Shown here: positions 30,110 through 40,527 of the stretch, in pieces
Numbering within the stretch: position 1 is the first letter of the stretch
Layout: each line of letters opens with the position of its first letter
Assembly (NCBI RefSeq): GCF_024171885.1
Contig: NZ_JAMTCP010000023.1
Location: forward strand, 1-64,000
DNA length: 64,000 nt
Direction: 5' to 3'
Origin: Streptoalloteichus tenebrarius
Lineage (GTDB): Bacteria; Actinomycetota; Actinomycetes; Mycobacteriales; Pseudonocardiaceae
Notes under the pieces: model-generated
Database searches by the model: none
The model's input: only the letters and a program-made list of their open reading frames with translations
What the model was told of the DNA's origin: nothing
Made by a program: the position numbers and the translations under genes

Positions 30110-30147
30110 ACGGCGCCTCCCGCTCTGGGCTGTCGGGCCGTTGGATG

Positions 30148-30738
30148 CTATCGGTCCGCACCGGGGAGTTGTAGTGCGTCCCAGCCACTGGCGTCGCCGC
30201 CGAGCCGTTGCGCCAGGCTGGCCATGCGCGACCGCTCCTGGGCGCAGTGGAGCGCGTCCAGCTTCTGCACGCGCACCGCGACCAACCGGACCAGGTCCCC
30301 GGCGGCCCCTGTCGTCTCACCCGCGCCCGTCTCACCCGTGCCCGCCGCGCGGGCGCGCGCGTGGTCGGGACGGTCGGGGCGGTCAGGAGCCGCGTCCGTC
30401 CCGGATGGACGGTCGCCCGGCGGCCGGCCCTCACCCCGTCCGGGGAGGCCGTCGCCGTCGTCGCCGGCACGGTCCCGCTCCGGGACCTCGTCCAGCCGCC
30501 ACCCGTCCTGGGCGAGCAGTTCCCTCGCCCGCGCCACCGCCCCGGCCGGCAACGTCAGGTGGTGCCGCAGCACCGCGGGTTCCTCGGCCCGCCACCCCGT
30601 GGCGCGGGCCAGCGCGGCCGACGCCGCCTCGGCGTCGTCGAAGGCCGTCACCACCACCACGAGCGCGGGGTCGTCGACGTCGAGCTGCGGCGATCGCCCG
30701 GCTCGCCAGCGATCCCGCAACCGGCCCAGCAGTCCCAC
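30148..30738 (-). CDS. Uncharacterised protein
   Basis: The product has 196 residues from GTG 30738. The N-terminus [18 protein letters not shown] precedes a small alpha/beta region ([35 protein letters not shown] in outline), then a disordered Pro/Arg/Asp/Gly segment, then a helical C-terminus [30 protein letters not shown] recognise no domain. It is the first gene of a minus-strand run with the receiver-like gene and trpD, divergent from ctaE. Confidence 0.75.
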   Translation of the reverse strand: MGLLGRLRDRWRAGRSPQLDVDDPALVVVVTAFDDAEAASAALARATGWRAEEPAVLRHHLTLPAGAVARARELLAQDGWRLDEVPERDRAGDDGDGLPGRGEGRPPGDRPSGTDAAPDRPDRPDHARARAAGTGETGAGETTGAAGDLVRLVAVRVQKLDALHCAQERSRMASLAQRLGGDASGWDALQLPGADR

Positions 30739-30839
30739 GGTGTCCCGCTCCGTTCCGCTCCGTCACTCACGCTCTGTGACGCCCCGCACGATCACCCGCC
30801 ACGGTCGGACCCGACCGGGCGGCCTGGATATCCGCAAGC

Positions 30840-30845
30840 CATAAT
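30840..30845 (+). promoter_or_regulatory. Predicted -10 element of ctaE-qcrCAB
   Basis: CATAAT lies 7 nt before the GTG at 30853, which is the family-conserved start and has no ribosome binding site. The operon mRNA is probably leaderless. Confidence 0.5.
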
Positions 30846-30852
30846 GCGTCGC

Positions 30853-31455
30853 GTGACAACGGCAGCGCCCTCCATCGGCCAGCGCGTGCACTCGCTGAAC
30901 CGGCCCAACATGGTCAGCGTCGGCACCATCGTCTGGCTGTCCAGCGAGCTGATGTTCTTCGCCGGGCTGTTCGCCATGTTCTTCACGGTGAAGGCCCAGA
31001 ACGAGGGCCACTGGCCGCCGGAGCCGACCGAGCTGAACCTGGCGTACGCCCTCCCGTTCACGATCATCCTGGTGGCGTCCTCGTTCACCTGCCAGTGGGG
31101 CGTGTTCAAGGCGGAGCAGGGTGACGTCTTCGGGCTGCGGCTCTGGTACACGATCACGCTGGTGCTCGGCCTCATCTTCGTGGCCGGCCAGGCTGGCGAG
31201 TACTACCAGATGGTCACCCACCACGGGACGACGATCTCCTCGTCGGCCTACGGCACGGTGTTCTACCTGACCACTGGGTTCCACGGCCTGCACGTCATCG
31301 GCGGCCTCATCGCGTTCGTGTACCTGCTCGTCCGGACGAAGCTGAGCAAGTTCACGCCGGCCCAGGCCACCGCCGCGATCGTCGTGTCGTACTACTGGCA
31401 CTTCGTCGACATCGTGTGGATCGGCCTGTTCGCCACCATCTACCTGGTTCCCTGA
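30853..31455 (+). CDS. ctaE: Cytochrome c oxidase subunit III
   Basis: This heme-free integral subunit of aa3 oxidase has 200 residues. The GTG start at 30853 gives [20 protein letters not shown], the N-terminus expected from actinobacterial homologues; the ATG at 30844 is an alternative. Five membrane helices are visible, with [17 protein letters not shown], the lipid-pocket segment [14 protein letters not shown] and the C-terminal [17 protein letters not shown]. It is first in the ctaE-qcrC-qcrA-qcrB operon, which builds the bcc-aa3 respiratory supercomplex. Confidence 0.96.
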   Translation: MTTAAPSIGQRVHSLNRPNMVSVGTIVWLSSELMFFAGLFAMFFTVKAQNEGHWPPEPTELNLAYALPFTIILVASSFTCQWGVFKAEQGDVFGLRLWYTITLVLGLIFVAGQAGEYYQMVTHHGTTISSSAYGTVFYLTTGFHGLHVIGGLIAFVYLLVRTKLSKFTPAQATAAIVVSYYWHFVDIVWIGLFATIYLVP

Positions 31456-31506
31456 GCCCTCGGCGCGTCCGAGCCCGAACTCGACCAGCAAGGGTTGCCG
31501 CACACC

Positions 31507-32313
31507 ATGACCACCAACAAGCAACGGACCCGCCCGCGCTCAAAGCTGCGGCGGCGGGTCGCCGGCCTGCTCGCGCTGGGCATCGCGTTGCTCAGCGCGG
31601 GCGCGCTGTACGCCGTGTTCACCCCGCAGCCGCAGATGGCCAACGCTGCCGAGGACCCCGCGCTGATCCGGCAGGGTGAGCAGATCTACAACACGTCCTG
31701 CATCAGCTGCCACGGCGCGAACCTCCAGGGCGAGAAGGACCGGGGCACGAGCCTGATCGGCGTCGGCGGCGCCGCGGTCTACTTCCAGGTCTCCTCCGGC
31801 CGGATGCCCATGGTCCGCCAGGAGGCGCAGGCCGAGCGCAAGCCGGCCAAGTTCAACCCGGAGGAGATCGACGCGCTCGTCGCGTTCGTGCAGTCCCGGG
31901 GCGGCGGCCCCGCGCGCCCCGAGGAGCGCGGCGAGGCGCTGCGCGGCGCCGACCCGGCGCGCGGCGGCGAGCTGTTCCGCCTGAACTGCGCCTCCTGCCA
32001 CAACTTCACCGGCCGCGGCGGCGCGCTGTCCTCCGGCAAGTTCGCCCCGACGCTGGACGGCGTGACCGAGGACCAGCTCTACACGGCCATGCTGACCGGC
32101 CCGCAGAACATGCCGAAGTTCTCCGACCGGCAGCTCTCGCCGGAGGAGAAGAAGGACATCATCGCCTACGTCAAGTCGGTCACCGACGGCCGCAACAACC
32201 CGGGCGGCAACGCCCTGGGCGGCTACGGTCCTGGCCCCGAGGGCCTGATCGCGTGGATCGTGGGCATCGCCGCGCTGGTCGGCGTGACCCTGTGGATCGG
32301 GAGCAAGGCATGA
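31507..32313 (+). CDS. qcrC: Cytochrome bc1 complex diheme cytochrome c subunit
   Basis: The product has 268 residues from ATG 31507. An N-terminal membrane anchor (residues 18-38) is followed by two c-type heme motifs: CISCH (residues 65-69) and CASCH in the second domain, each with a downstream Met ligand region (GRMPM and [10 protein letters not shown]). A C-terminal helix [19 protein letters not shown] anchors the protein again. In actinobacteria this diheme subunit replaces soluble cytochrome c as the electron carrier from bcc to aa3. Its stop overlaps the qcrA start. Confidence 0.97.
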   Translation: MTTNKQRTRPRSKLRRRVAGLLALGIALLSAGALYAVFTPQPQMANAAEDPALIRQGEQIYNTSCISCHGANLQGEKDRGTSLIGVGGAAVYFQVSSGRMPMVRQEAQAERKPAKFNPEEIDALVAFVQSRGGGPARPEERGEALRGADPARGGELFRLNCASCHNFTGRGGALSSGKFAPTLDGVTEDQLYTAMLTGPQNMPKFSDRQLSPEEKKDIIAYVKSVTDGRNNPGGNALGGYGPGPEGLIAWIVGIAALVGVTLWIGSKA

Positions 32314-33428
32314 GCGAGCAGCGCAAGGACCTGCCCGGCGAGGCAGAGCTCGCCGACATGAGCCGCGACGACCTGGTCAAGCTCGGCACCAACCTCGACG
32401 GCGTGGAGCTGGTGCACTACGCCGACCGGTGGCCGGTGAAGGGCACCAGGGCCGAGCGGCGCGCGGAGCGCGGCGTGGCCGCGTGGTTCATCCTGTCCGG
32501 GCTGGCCGGCCTGGCGTTCGTCGGCGTCTACCTGTTCTGGCCGTGGCGCTACAAGGGGCCGTTCACCGACGGCGAGCTGCTCTACTCGCTCTACACCCCG
32601 ATGCTCGGCCTGACCCTGGGCGTGTGCATCCTCGCCCTGGGCATCGGCGTGCTGGCGCACGCGAAGCGCTTCTTCAACGAGGAGATCGCGGTCCAGCAGC
32701 GGCACGACGGCCCGTCCGACGCGGTCGACCAGAAGACCATCGGCGCGCTGCTCGGCGACGCGGCCGCGACCACCGGCCTCGGCCGGCGGTCGATGATCAA
32801 GCGGTCGGTCGGCTTCGCCGGCGGCATGTTCGCCGTGGGCGCCGGTCTGTTCACCCTGGGCGGCCTGGTCCGCGACCCGTGGAAGACCGACGACAAGGAC
32901 TCGCTGTGGCACACCGGCTGGAAGCCGGAGAACGGCGAGAAGATCTACCTGCGTCGCGACACCGGCGACCCGCACGAGGTCGTGCTGGTGCGGCCGGAGG
33001 ACCTCGACGCCGGCGGCTTCGAGACGGTGTTCCCGTTCCGTGAGTCCGAGCGCAACGACCCGGAGAAGCTGCTCAAGGCCCTCCGCCGGTCGGACAACCC
33101 GGTCATGCTGATCCGGCTGCGGCCGAACCAGCAGGTCGTCAAGCGCAAGGGCCAGGAGGACTTCAACTACGGCGACTACTACGCCTACTCGAAGATCTGC
33201 ACCCACCTCGGCTGCCCGACCTCGCTGTACGAGCAGCAGACGGGCCGCCTCCTGTGCCCGTGCCACCAGTCGCAGTTCGACGTGTTCACCTACGGCAAGC
33301 CGATGTTCGGCCCTGCGACGCGCGCGCTGCCGCAGCTTCCGATCACGGTGGACGAGGACGGGTACTTCGTCGCCCGCGGCGACTTCATCGAGCCGATCGG
33401 TCCTGGCTTCTGGGAGCGCAAGTCATGA
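32310..33428 (+). CDS. qcrA: Cytochrome bc1 complex Rieske iron-sulfur subunit
   Basis: The product has 372 residues. ATG 32310 overlaps the qcrC stop (ATGA). Three membrane helices in the N-terminal half, as in other actinobacterial QcrA (longer than the usual one-helix Rieske), with [21 protein letters not shown] before the third. The Rieske domain has Cys297-x-His299 in CTHLGC and Cys316/His319 in CPCHQS, coordinating the [2Fe-2S] cluster that takes electrons from menaquinol. The stop overlaps qcrB. Confidence 0.97.
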   Translation: MSEQRKDLPGEAELADMSRDDLVKLGTNLDGVELVHYADRWPVKGTRAERRAERGVAAWFILSGLAGLAFVGVYLFWPWRYKGPFTDGELLYSLYTPMLGLTLGVCILALGIGVLAHAKRFFNEEIAVQQRHDGPSDAVDQKTIGALLGDAAATTGLGRRSMIKRSVGFAGGMFAVGAGLFTLGGLVRDPWKTDDKDSLWHTGWKPENGEKIYLRRDTGDPHEVVLVRPEDLDAGGFETVFPFRESERNDPEKLLKALRRSDNPVMLIRLRPNQQVVKRKGQEDFNYGDYYAYSKICTHLGCPTSLYEQQTGRLLCPCHQSQFDVFTYGKPMFGPATRALPQLPITVDEDGYFVARGDFIEPIGPGFWERKS

Positions 33429-35089
33429 GTGCCATCACCACGCCTGCCAAGGCGTCGGGCGGCCGTGTGGTCAACGCCGCGAGGGAGGCGGACGAGCGCT
33501 TCCGCATGGCGGCGGGGCTGCGTCGGCAGTTCAACAAGGTGTTCCCGACGCACTGGTCGTTCATGCTGGGCGAGATCGCCCTGTACAGCTTCGTCGTCCT
33601 GCTGCTGTCGGGCATCTACCTGACGCTGTTCTTCGACCCGTCGATGGCCGAGGTCCAGTACCAGGGCCCGTTCGACAACCTGCGCGGCGTGCACATGTCG
33701 CGGGCGTTCGAGTCCTCGCTGCACATCTCGTTCGAGGTGCGGGGCGGCCTGTTCGCGCGGCAGCTCCACCACTGGGCGGCGCTGCTGTTCATGGCCTCGC
33801 TCGTCGCGCACATGTTCCGCGTGTTCTTCACCGGCGCGTTCCGCAAGCCGCGTGAGATCAACTGGCTGATCGGCGTGCTGCTGTTCATCGTCGGCATGTT
33901 CGAGGGCTTCACCGGCTACTCGCTGCCCGACGACCTGCTGTCCGGCACCGGTCTGCGGATCATGTCCGGCATCGTGCTGTCCGTGCCGGTCCTGGGCACC
34001 TGGGTGCACTGGGCGCTGTTCGGCGGCGAGTTCCCGGGCACCGAGATCATCCCGCGGCTCTACACGGTGCACATCCTGCTGCTGCCGGGCATCATCCTGG
34101 CGCTGGTGGCGGCGCACCTGGCGATCGTCTGGTACCAGAAGCACACCCAGTTCCCCGGCGTGGGCCGCAAGGAGACCAACGTCGTCGGCGTCCGGATCAT
34201 GCCGGTCTTCGCCGCCAAGGCGGGCGCGTTCTTCTTCGTCACCCTCGGCGTGCTGGTGCTGATGGCGGGTCTGTTCCAGATCAACCCGATCTGGAACATC
34301 GGCCCGTACAACGCGGCCCAGGTGTCCGCGGCGACCCAGCCCGACTGGTACGTGGCCTGGTCGGACGGCTTCCTGCGGCTGTGGCCGGCGTGGGAGGTCT
34401 ACCTCGGCAACTGGATGATCCCGGCGACCTTCTTCCCGGCCGTCGGCGGCATGACGTTCGTCTTCGTGATGGCGTTGGCCTACCCGGCGATCGAGCGGAA
34501 GCTCACCAAGGACACCGCGCACCACAACCTGCTCCAGCGGCCGCGCGACGTCCCGGTCCGCACCGGCCTGGGCATGATGGCCATCGCCTTCATCGGCGTC
34601 GGCATGGTGTCGGCGTTCAACGACATCATCGCGGACAAGTTCAACATCTCGCTGAACGCGATGACCTGGGCCGGCCGCATCGGCCTGCTCCTGCTGCCGC
34701 CGATCGCGTACTACTTCACGTACCGCGTGTGCATCGGCCTCCAGCGGTCGGACCGCGAGGTGCTGGAGCACGGCATCGAGACCGGCATCATCAAGCGCCT
34801 GCCGCACGGTGAGTTCATCGAGGTGCACCAGCCGCTGGGCGGCGTGGACGAGCACGGCCACGCGATCCCGCTGGAGTACCAGGGCGCCTCGGTGCCGAAG
34901 AAGATGAACAAGCTCGGTTCGGCCGGTCACCCGGTGCGGGGCAGCTTCCTGCGCCCCGACCCGCCGGAGGAGACCGTGGCGCTGGACCGCGCCCGGCACG
35001 AGCAGGAGGCCGGCAAGGAGCGCCTGGGCGCCGAGGGTGTGGAGCCCCCGGTCGGGCACAAGGAGCTGACCTCCGAGTCCCAGCACTGA
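33425..35089 (+). CDS. qcrB: Cytochrome bc1 complex cytochrome b subunit
   Basis: The product has 554 residues from ATG 33425, overlapping the qcrA stop. It is a membrane protein with the b-heme His ligand helices ([23 protein letters not shown] and the later [23 protein letters not shown] region in outline), the Qo-site segments [19 protein letters not shown] and [10 protein letters not shown], and a long hydrophilic C-terminal extension typical of actinobacteria. Menaquinol oxidation is the conserved role. It is the last gene of the operon and is followed by a near-perfect terminator. Confidence 0.97.
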   Translation: MSAITTPAKASGGRVVNAAREADERFRMAAGLRRQFNKVFPTHWSFMLGEIALYSFVVLLLSGIYLTLFFDPSMAEVQYQGPFDNLRGVHMSRAFESSLHISFEVRGGLFARQLHHWAALLFMASLVAHMFRVFFTGAFRKPREINWLIGVLLFIVGMFEGFTGYSLPDDLLSGTGLRIMSGIVLSVPVLGTWVHWALFGGEFPGTEIIPRLYTVHILLLPGIILALVAAHLAIVWYQKHTQFPGVGRKETNVVGVRIMPVFAAKAGAFFFVTLGVLVLMAGLFQINPIWNIGPYNAAQVSAATQPDWYVAWSDGFLRLWPAWEVYLGNWMIPATFFPAVGGMTFVFVMALAYPAIERKLTKDTAHHNLLQRPRDVPVRTGLGMMAIAFIGVGMVSAFNDIIADKFNISLNAMTWAGRIGLLLLPPIAYYFTYRVCIGLQRSDREVLEHGIETGIIKRLPHGEFIEVHQPLGGVDEHGHAIPLEYQGASVPKKMNKLGSAGHPVRGSFLRPDPPEETVALDRARHEQEAGKERLGAEGVEPPVGHKELTSESQH

Positions 35090-35112
35090 CCGGCACCGCT
35101 GTCACGTCACGA

Positions 35113-35150
35113 CGGGGGCCCGGAACCGCCACGGCGGTTCCGGGCCCCCG
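35113..35150 (+). terminator. Terminator of the ctaE-qcrCAB operon
   Basis: A perfect 18-bp stem CGGGGGCCCGGAACCGCC/GGCGGTTCCGGGCCCCCG with a 2-nt loop lies 23 bp after the qcrB stop and is followed by GTGCTTTCTCC. Confidence 0.92.
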
Positions 35151-35755
35151 TGCTTTCTCCGGCCACGTCGCGGCGTCCGCTGTGGTCCTGTGCCTCCTGG
35201 GCACTGGTTCCCGGTCTCAGGCTTCTGGCGGCCCTGGAAGGAGCTGGGACGGTGAAGGCCGCTCGCTGAGGGTGTGAGGGTGCGCCGCCGCGCGCGGGCG
35301 GCTCGGCGTCTCTGACGGGTCGTTCAGGGCCGGCTGCTGGTGCGAATGGAACTGGGAGCGGGCCTTCGGCTTCCCGCGCCGTGACGGAGTCCACAAAGGA
35401 CAGACGTCGTTGGGCGCGCGAGGGCACGTCCCCTGACGGGAGGGTTCTCGCCGTCTCCCATCCCAACGGGCGAAGCACACGTCCCTGTTCTGTCAGACCT
35501 GCGTGCGATGGTGGAAATGGGGGGGTTCCACCCCTAGACCACACAGGAATAGACAACACACGGCGAGGGCACGCCGCAGCGCGCCGCACTCACCTGTTGA
35601 TCTTTCGAGCCGCCCCGTCGAGCTGGCTATCTGCCTTGTGGCCCCGCACCCAGTCGTCGCCGCGCCGCGCTCGGCGGCAGTCAGCGCAGAAACCCCGGAC
35701 CGCGCAACAGGAACCGGACAGGACCGGCGCGGCGGGAATTCCTGCCCGAGGCGGA
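35151..35755. other. 600-bp intergenic region after qcrB
   Basis: No gene is supported. The long open frame that starts here (35381) runs antisense through the DEDDh exonuclease gene and is an artefact. The region holds one copy of the palindromic motif GTCC-ACAAA-GGAC (35389-35402). The convergent RAM-domain gene begins its 3' end at 35756. Confidence 0.5.
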
Positions 35756-36043
35756 CTAGTCGGCGTCGTCCAGACCGATGGCGAACGTCGCCTCGGTGTC
35801 GCGCCGCGAGTAGGAGCGGAAGGCGATGTGCGTGTCGGTGCCCATCACGCCGGGAACCTTGCTGATCCGGCCGGGCACCAGGGCGGCGAGCTCCTCGTGC
35901 TCGGCGACCCGCACCAGCGCGATGAGGTCGACGTCACCCGCGCACGAGTAGACCTCGGTGACCCCCTCGATGTCCGCGATCGCCTGCGCCGTCTCCGGGA
36001 TGCGGTCGGCGGCGGCGTGGATCAGCACGATCGCGTTGATCAC
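35756..36043 (-). CDS. Stand-alone Lrp/AsnC ligand-binding (RAM) domain protein
   Basis: The product has 95 residues from GTG 36043 and lacks any helix-turn-helix. The whole protein is the RAM/ACT-like domain of Lrp/AsnC regulators: MINAIVLIHAAADRIPETAQ, IADIEGVTEVYSCAGDVDLIALV and KVPGVMGTDTHIAFRSYS. Such proteins bind amino acids and can modulate full-length Lrp partners; the partner here is unknown. The final IGLDDAD is acidic. It lies 96 bp downstream of the exonuclease gene on the same strand. Confidence 0.9.
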   Translation of the reverse strand: MINAIVLIHAAADRIPETAQAIADIEGVTEVYSCAGDVDLIALVRVAEHEELAALVPGRISKVPGVMGTDTHIAFRSYSRRDTEATFAIGLDDAD

Positions 36044-36139
36044 CTGGGACCTCCTGGGACGGCGGTGTCCGGTTGGCGGAACCTCTGGTGCGGCGATCCT
36101 AGACCGGAGCGGCTCGTTGACGCACCGGTGGCGGCCGGC

Positions 36140-37855
36140 TCAGTCGGCTGCCGCGTACCCGGCGGCGCCGGCCGAGGCCATGGCGAGCCACGCGTGCCAG
36201 GAGGCGGCGCCCCGCACCGGCTCGCGCCAGGGCTCGGCGCACCGCACCAACCGGGTGCCCGGCCGGACGAGCCAGCGGCGGACCACCGCGACCTCGTCGG
36301 CCGAGGCACCGCGCAACGGCCCCGGGCCCGGGAGCACCGTCTCGGCGCCGGCCTGGAGCGCGTCGACCACGGGCATCGGCGGCACGCCCCGGCGCGCCAC
36401 CCCGGCCGCGGCGAGCCTGCCGTGGCGGACGACCGCCAGCTCCCACCCGCCGTCCCCGTCCGGCCGGGCCGCGACCAGCTCGGGCACCGCCGCCACCGCC
36501 GCCAGGCGCTGGCCCCGGATCAGCGCCCGCAGCAGGCCGACGAGCCGGTCCCTGCGCGCGCCGGCGTCCTCGAAGCGCTCGTCCTCGGCGAGCTGTTCGA
36601 CCTGGCGCCGCAATCGCACCAGAGGTTCGTCGGACCGGCCGGCCAGCAACTCCGTCAGCAGCCGAACGGCGGGCGAGTACTCCTCGACCGTCTGCCGACC
36701 GGCGCACGGCGCGCCGCACCGGCCGATCTCGGCGAGCGCGCAGGGTCGGCCGTCGGGGCGCCTCGGGGAGATCCGCAGGGTGCAGCGGCGCACGGGAACC
36801 ACGTCCTGCAACGCCTCCACGGCCTCCTGCGCGGCGTTCCGCGAGGAGAACGGCCCCAGGGCGGTCTCACGGGGCTCACGCACGACGGAGAGCCGGGGGA
36901 ACGCCTCGTCGGTCAGCACGACCCACCAGGCGCGGTGCGGGAACTTCGACCGGCGGTTGTACCGGGGCTGGTGCGCGGCGAGCAGTCGGAGCTCACGCAC
37001 CTCGGCCTCCAGCGAGTGCGCGCACTCGACGGCGTCGACGCGCTCGGCGATGCCCACCATCTCCCGGACGCGGCGCCGGGTCTCGCCGGCCGTGAAGTAC
37101 TGGCGCACCCGGCGTCGCAGGTCGGACGCCGTCCCCACGTACAGCACCTCCTCGCGGGGACCGCGAAAGAGGTAGACGCCGGGGGAGTTCGGCAGGTGCG
37201 CCGCCAACTGCCGTTTGCGCCGCTGCGCGGGGGTGACCTCGGGGAGGAAGGCGAGCAACTCCTCCAGCGAGTGCACGCCCAACGGGCCGACCCGTTCCAG
37301 CAGACCGTGCAGCACGTCCACTGTGGCGCGGGCGTCATCGAGCGCGCGGTGCACGGGCCGGGTCGAGGCCTGGAACAGCTCCGCCAGCGCGGCCAGGCGA
37401 CAACTCGGCGCCTCGTCCCTGGTCAGCACGCGGCGGGCCAGCTTGAGCGTGCACAGCACCTGCGGTTTCGGCCACGGGTAACCGAATCGTTCACACGCTG
37501 CGCGCAGGAAGGTCACGTCGAAGCCCGCGTTGTGCGCGACCAGCACCGAACCGGCGGCGAACTCCAGGAACGCCGGCAGGACCGTGTCCATCCGGGGAGC
37601 GTCGGCGACCATCGCCTGCGTGATCCCGGTCAACGCGACGATCGTCGGCGGGATGCCGCGCCCCGGGTCGACCAGCGTGCCGAACTCGCCGAGCACCTCG
37701 CCGCCCCGCACCTTCACCGCGCCGATCTCGGTGATCGCGTCCTCGTCCGCGCGCCCGCCCGTGGTCTCCAGGTCCACCACGACGAAGGTGGTCTCGCGCA
37801 GCGGCGAGCCGAGTTCGTCGAACGAGAGCTGGGCGGCGGAGGGGAGCGGGTCCAT
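36140..37855 (-). CDS. DEDDh 3'-5' exonuclease fused to GIY-YIG/UvrC-like domain
   Basis: The product has 571 residues from ATG 37855. The N-terminal DnaQ-like domain (about 20-190) has exonuclease motifs [10 protein letters not shown] (Asp-Glu), [10 protein letters not shown] and [12 protein letters not shown] (His-Asp). A GIY-YIG nuclease domain follows (about 225-310: [22 protein letters not shown] in outline, then LRRRVRQYF), then a UvrC-like region with a conserved cysteine cluster ([16 protein letters not shown]) and a helical [21 protein letters not shown]. It lacks the UvrC endonuclease RNase H domain. Orthologue of Rv2191; a DNA repair or processing role is inferred. The ATG lies 10 nt from TAGGGT, so any leader is very short. 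Confidence 0.92.
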   Translation of the reverse strand: MDPLPSAAQLSFDELGSPLRETTFVVVDLETTGGRADEDAITEIGAVKVRGGEVLGEFGTLVDPGRGIPPTIVALTGITQAMVADAPRMDTVLPAFLEFAAGSVLVAHNAGFDVTFLRAACERFGYPWPKPQVLCTLKLARRVLTRDEAPSCRLAALAELFQASTRPVHRALDDARATVDVLHGLLERVGPLGVHSLEELLAFLPEVTPAQRRKRQLAAHLPNSPGVYLFRGPREEVLYVGTASDLRRRVRQYFTAGETRRRVREMVGIAERVDAVECAHSLEAEVRELRLLAAHQPRYNRRSKFPHRAWWVVLTDEAFPRLSVVREPRETALGPFSSRNAAQEAVEALQDVVPVRRCTLRISPRRPDGRPCALAEIGRCGAPCAGRQTVEEYSPAVRLLTELLAGRSDEPLVRLRRQVEQLAEDERFEDAGARRDRLVGLLRALIRGQRLAAVAAVPELVAARPDGDGGWELAVVRHGRLAAAGVARRGVPPMPVVDALQAGAETVLPGPGPLRGASADEVAVVRRWLVRPGTRLVRCAEPWREPVRGAASWHAWLAMASAGAAGYAAAD

Positions 37856-37928
37856 GGCGTGCCACACCCTAGGCGGGCCCACCGACGGCCCCGTGCTCGC
37901 CGGATCGCTCGGCCAGGTCAGCGCGCAC

Positions 37929-37934
37929 TAGCCT
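37929..37934 (+). promoter_or_regulatory. Predicted -10 element, NYN-domain gene
   Basis: TAGCCT lies 6 nt before the GTG-ATG start pair at 37941/37944. It shares an 85-bp divergent region with the exonuclease gene. Confidence 0.45.
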
Positions 37935-37940
37935 GGGAGG

Positions 37941-39392
37941 GTGATGCCCCAGTCACCGGAGCCCGGCTCGTCGCTGCCGGCGGAGAGCACCGGGCCGTCC
38001 CGCGAGGACAGTGCGTTCGCCACTGCCGCCGACGCGGACGGCCCGGCGACCGACGCTGGGGAGCGCCCGCCCACCGCGCGGGGCGAGGAGGAGCCGGCGG
38101 AGGCGCTCGCGGTGGACTGGGCGGGGTTGCCCGAGGCCGTGCGGGTCAGGCTGGCCGAGATCGCGGCGGCCGCCGTGGGAGGCATGGCGCGGGCGGACGT
38201 CCCGGCGTCCGTGCGGCCGGTCGCGCGGTTCGCGCCGGCCAAGCGCGCGCGGCTGGGAGCCGGACCGCTCCTGAACGCGTTGCGGGACTCCTCGGCGTTC
38301 CGGGTCGCGGTCGTGGAGTGGGCCAGGGAACACCGGCCGGAGATGGTGGACACCACCGTGGACGATCCCGTGTCGGCCGCGGCCGCCGGGATGTTGCTCG
38401 GCGACCGCGCCGTCCGCGACCACGTCGCGGTGGTCGCGCGCCGCGCCGAGGACGCGCAACTGCGCGCGGAACGGGACGCGGCGGTGGCGCGGGCGGACAA
38501 GCTCACGGCCGAGGTGGAGCGGTTGCGGGCCGAACTCGCCGAGGCGCGGGGCGCCGTGCAGCGGGTGCGGGACGAGGGCGAGGCCGAGCTGGAGCGGCTG
38601 CGCCGGCGGCTGCGGGAGCAGGGCGTGCGGCTGCGCCAGGCCAGGGACGAGGCCGCGGCGGCCAGGGCGGACCTGGAGCGGGCCGCGGCGGTGGCGGCGG
38701 CGACCGAGCGGGCGTTGGCCGCGGAGCGGGACCGCGAGCGGGAGCGGGCCGAGGCCGAGCGGGCCAGGGCCGCCAGGGCCGAGGCCGACGCCGAGGTGGC
38801 CCGGCAGGCGGCGCGGGAGGCCCGGCAGGCCGACGAGGTGCGGTTGGCGTTGCTCGTGGACACGTTGGCGGGCGCGGTCACCGGGCTCCGCCGGGAGCTG
38901 GCGCTGGGCGGCAGCGGACCGCGTCCCGCGGACCTGGTGCGGGGAGCCACGACGCCACAAGGCGCGGTGGGCCGGGTGGAGGACCCCGCCGCGTTGGATC
39001 GGTTGCTCGCGTTGCCGTCGGTGCACCTGGTGGTCGACGGCTACAACGTGACCAAGACGGGCTATCCGGAGTTGACACTCGCCGACCAGCGGGACCGCCT
39101 GGTGAACCAGCTCGCCGCCCTGGCCGCCAGGACCGGCGCGGAGGTCACCGTGGTGTTCGACGGCGCCGGGGTCGTGGCCGTGCCGTCGGCGAGCCCGCGC
39201 GGGGTGCGGGTGTTGTTCAGCGATCCCGGGGTGTTGGCGGACGACGTGATCCGCGCCCTGGTGACGGCGGAACCGGAGGGGCGGCCGGTCGTGGTGGTCA
39301 CCTCCGACCGCGCCGTGGCGGACTCCGTCCGGCGTCGGGGAGCGCACCCCGTCCCGTCGTCGGTGCTGCTCGCCCGACTGGGCCGCGTCTGA
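37941..39392 (+). CDS. NYN (PIN-like) domain RNA-binding protein
   Basis: The product has 483 residues. An acidic N-terminus and a conserved helical region (VDWAGLPEAVRVRLAEIAAA and PVARFAPAKRARLGAG) are followed by a coiled coil of about 180 residues rich in Arg, Glu and Ala (about 170-330). The C-terminal NYN/PIN-like nuclease domain has VHLVVDGYNVTKTGYPEL, EVTVVFDGAG, VLADDVIRALV and VVVVTSDRAVADSVRRRGA, supplying the acidic residues of the metal site. It resembles the actinobacterial YacP/NYN group, thought to act on RNA; that activity is inferred. The coiled coil suggests multimerisation. Confidence 0.9.
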   Translation: MMPQSPEPGSSLPAESTGPSREDSAFATAADADGPATDAGERPPTARGEEEPAEALAVDWAGLPEAVRVRLAEIAAAAVGGMARADVPASVRPVARFAPAKRARLGAGPLLNALRDSSAFRVAVVEWAREHRPEMVDTTVDDPVSAAAAGMLLGDRAVRDHVAVVARRAEDAQLRAERDAAVARADKLTAEVERLRAELAEARGAVQRVRDEGEAELERLRRRLREQGVRLRQARDEAAAARADLERAAAVAAATERALAAERDRERERAEAERARAARAEADAEVARQAAREARQADEVRLALLVDTLAGAVTGLRRELALGGSGPRPADLVRGATTPQGAVGRVEDPAALDRLLALPSVHLVVDGYNVTKTGYPELTLADQRDRLVNQLAALAARTGAEVTVVFDGAGVVAVPSASPRGVRVLFSDPGVLADDVIRALVTAEPEGRPVVVVTSDRAVADSVRRRGAHPVPSSVLLARLGRV

Positions 39393-40088
39393 CCGCAGGC
39401 CAACCGAAGCACGCGCGGGAGCGCCGCGCCCGACTCTGTCCTTTGTGGACACACTTCGGGGGCGACCTCGTGGACCGACTCGGAAAGGCTTGGAAAACAA
39501 GCGGTTGACGCCCTCGACCCTTCGGCGCCCCGCCCCAGCTTCGTGATCTCCCCCCAGCACAGCCCCCACCCGCCCTGGGGGGCGAGCCCCGCTCCAGCCT
39601 ACCGCCGATCACCCCGCCGACCCAGCGGTCGCACCAACCCTGTGGAGGAAATCGGGTGACTGTGGACAACTGGGGAGAACCTGCGCCCAAGCCCTATTTG
39701 CCCAGCGCTCGATGGAGATCGCGAAGCGGGTGAGCCATCAGTGCGTGCCCGAAAGTGGACGGCAGACGTTGCACGCTGCGACATCCTCACCAGGGCGTCC
39801 TCGCGACAACCCGCCCCCGGGGCATGGCCGCACAAGCGACGCGTGCCTTTCGCGCACCCCGGTTCAGCTCTTGCTCGGCGTTGGGTCGACGGATCGTGAA
39901 GACCTCTGCTCGGAACGAACTCGGAACGAACTCAGAGCAGGCCGGGCAACGCTCCCGTCGCCTCTCACGTGAAGGAAATGACCACGTCAGGGGACTCGCG
40001 ACGCTCGCGGTTCGAACTGGTGTGCGATAGGTTGGCCCGGTCCGTGCCGACGCCGCCCGGGCCGCCCCGGGGTGGAGAGGAGTCAGCG
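39393..40088. other. 700-bp intergenic region carrying element copy E
   Basis: Beyond element E (39558-39671) and the palindrome TGTCC-TTTGT-GGACA (39437-39451) it contains a direct repeat of CGGAACGAACT (about 39915-39936). No open frame here has a coding look. The ribosome binding site GAGAGGAG for the next gene is at about 40074-40081. Confidence 0.5.
39558..39671 (-). repeat. Dispersed DnaA-box/TAGGCT element, copy E
   Basis: On the minus strand: TTGTCCACA (39669-39661), a weaker second box TCCTCCACA (39649-39641) 20 nt on instead of 19, a spacer of exactly 37 nt, TAGGCT (39601-39596) and the G/C core ending near 39560. It lies between two plus-strand genes, on the opposite strand to both. 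Confidence 0.88.
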
Positions 40089-40367
40089 GTGATCGTCGAC
40101 TGCGACAGGTGCGTGGTGCGCGGGGACGCCTGCCAGGACTGCGTGATCAGCCTGCTGCTCGGCGCGCCGCCCGGCGCGGACGTGGAGGTCCGGGAGGATC
40201 GGGGGCCGGGCCGGAGCGCCGACATTCCCATACCTGTGGGGAAGTCGCGCCGCCTTCGGTTGATCGCCCGTTCGGGGGGCGAGATCGGGGCATCGTCGGA
40301 CTGTCACCGACGAAGCGCCGAACGGTCGGCCGGAAGCGCCGAACGGTCACAACAGCAGGTGAGCTGA
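40089..40367 (+). CDS. Small Cys-rich actinobacterial protein
   Basis: The product has 92 residues from GTG 40089, chosen for the strong GAGAGGAG ribosome binding site; the frame is open further upstream. The N-terminal half VIVDCDRCVVRGDACQDCV contains four cysteines (CxxC-x6-CxxC) and LLLGAPPGADVEV, a pattern I know from conserved actinobacterial proteins encoded just upstream of NlpC/P60 genes. The usual C-terminal part of that family, a leucine-rich helix ending near LVPPLRL, is only faintly visible (RRLRLI), so the C-terminal half has diverged or decayed. A metal-binding role is possible but unproven. Confidence 0.7.
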   Translation: MIVDCDRCVVRGDACQDCVISLLLGAPPGADVEVREDRGPGRSADIPIPVGKSRRLRLIARSGGEIGASSDCHRRSAERSAGSAERSQQQVS

Positions 40368-40475
40368 GCGCTCGCACCCTACACGCTGCGGAGTCGCGGG
40401 TACGCCGAACGAGGCCTTGTGCACGTTTTCACGATTTTTCACCCCCCGGTGGTGGACGGGGAGGCTCACTTTTCG

Positions 40476-40481
40476 TAACCT
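40476..40481 (+). promoter_or_regulatory. Predicted -10 of the riboswitch-controlled transcript
   Basis: TAACCT at 40476-40481 lies in a short T-rich stretch (ACTTTTCG) just upstream of the riboswitch, about where transcription of its leader should begin. Confidence 0.45.
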
Positions 40482-40527
40482 AGCCGAGACCTTGCGCAGG
40501 AACGTCGATCATGGTGGTCGACGACGC

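Noticed and set aside
35381-39508. A 1,375-codon open frame on the plus strand
   Set aside because: It runs antisense to the DEDDh exonuclease gene and out of frame over the NYN gene, and its translation is Arg/Gly/Ala-rich without any domain. Long false frames are expected opposite high-GC genes.
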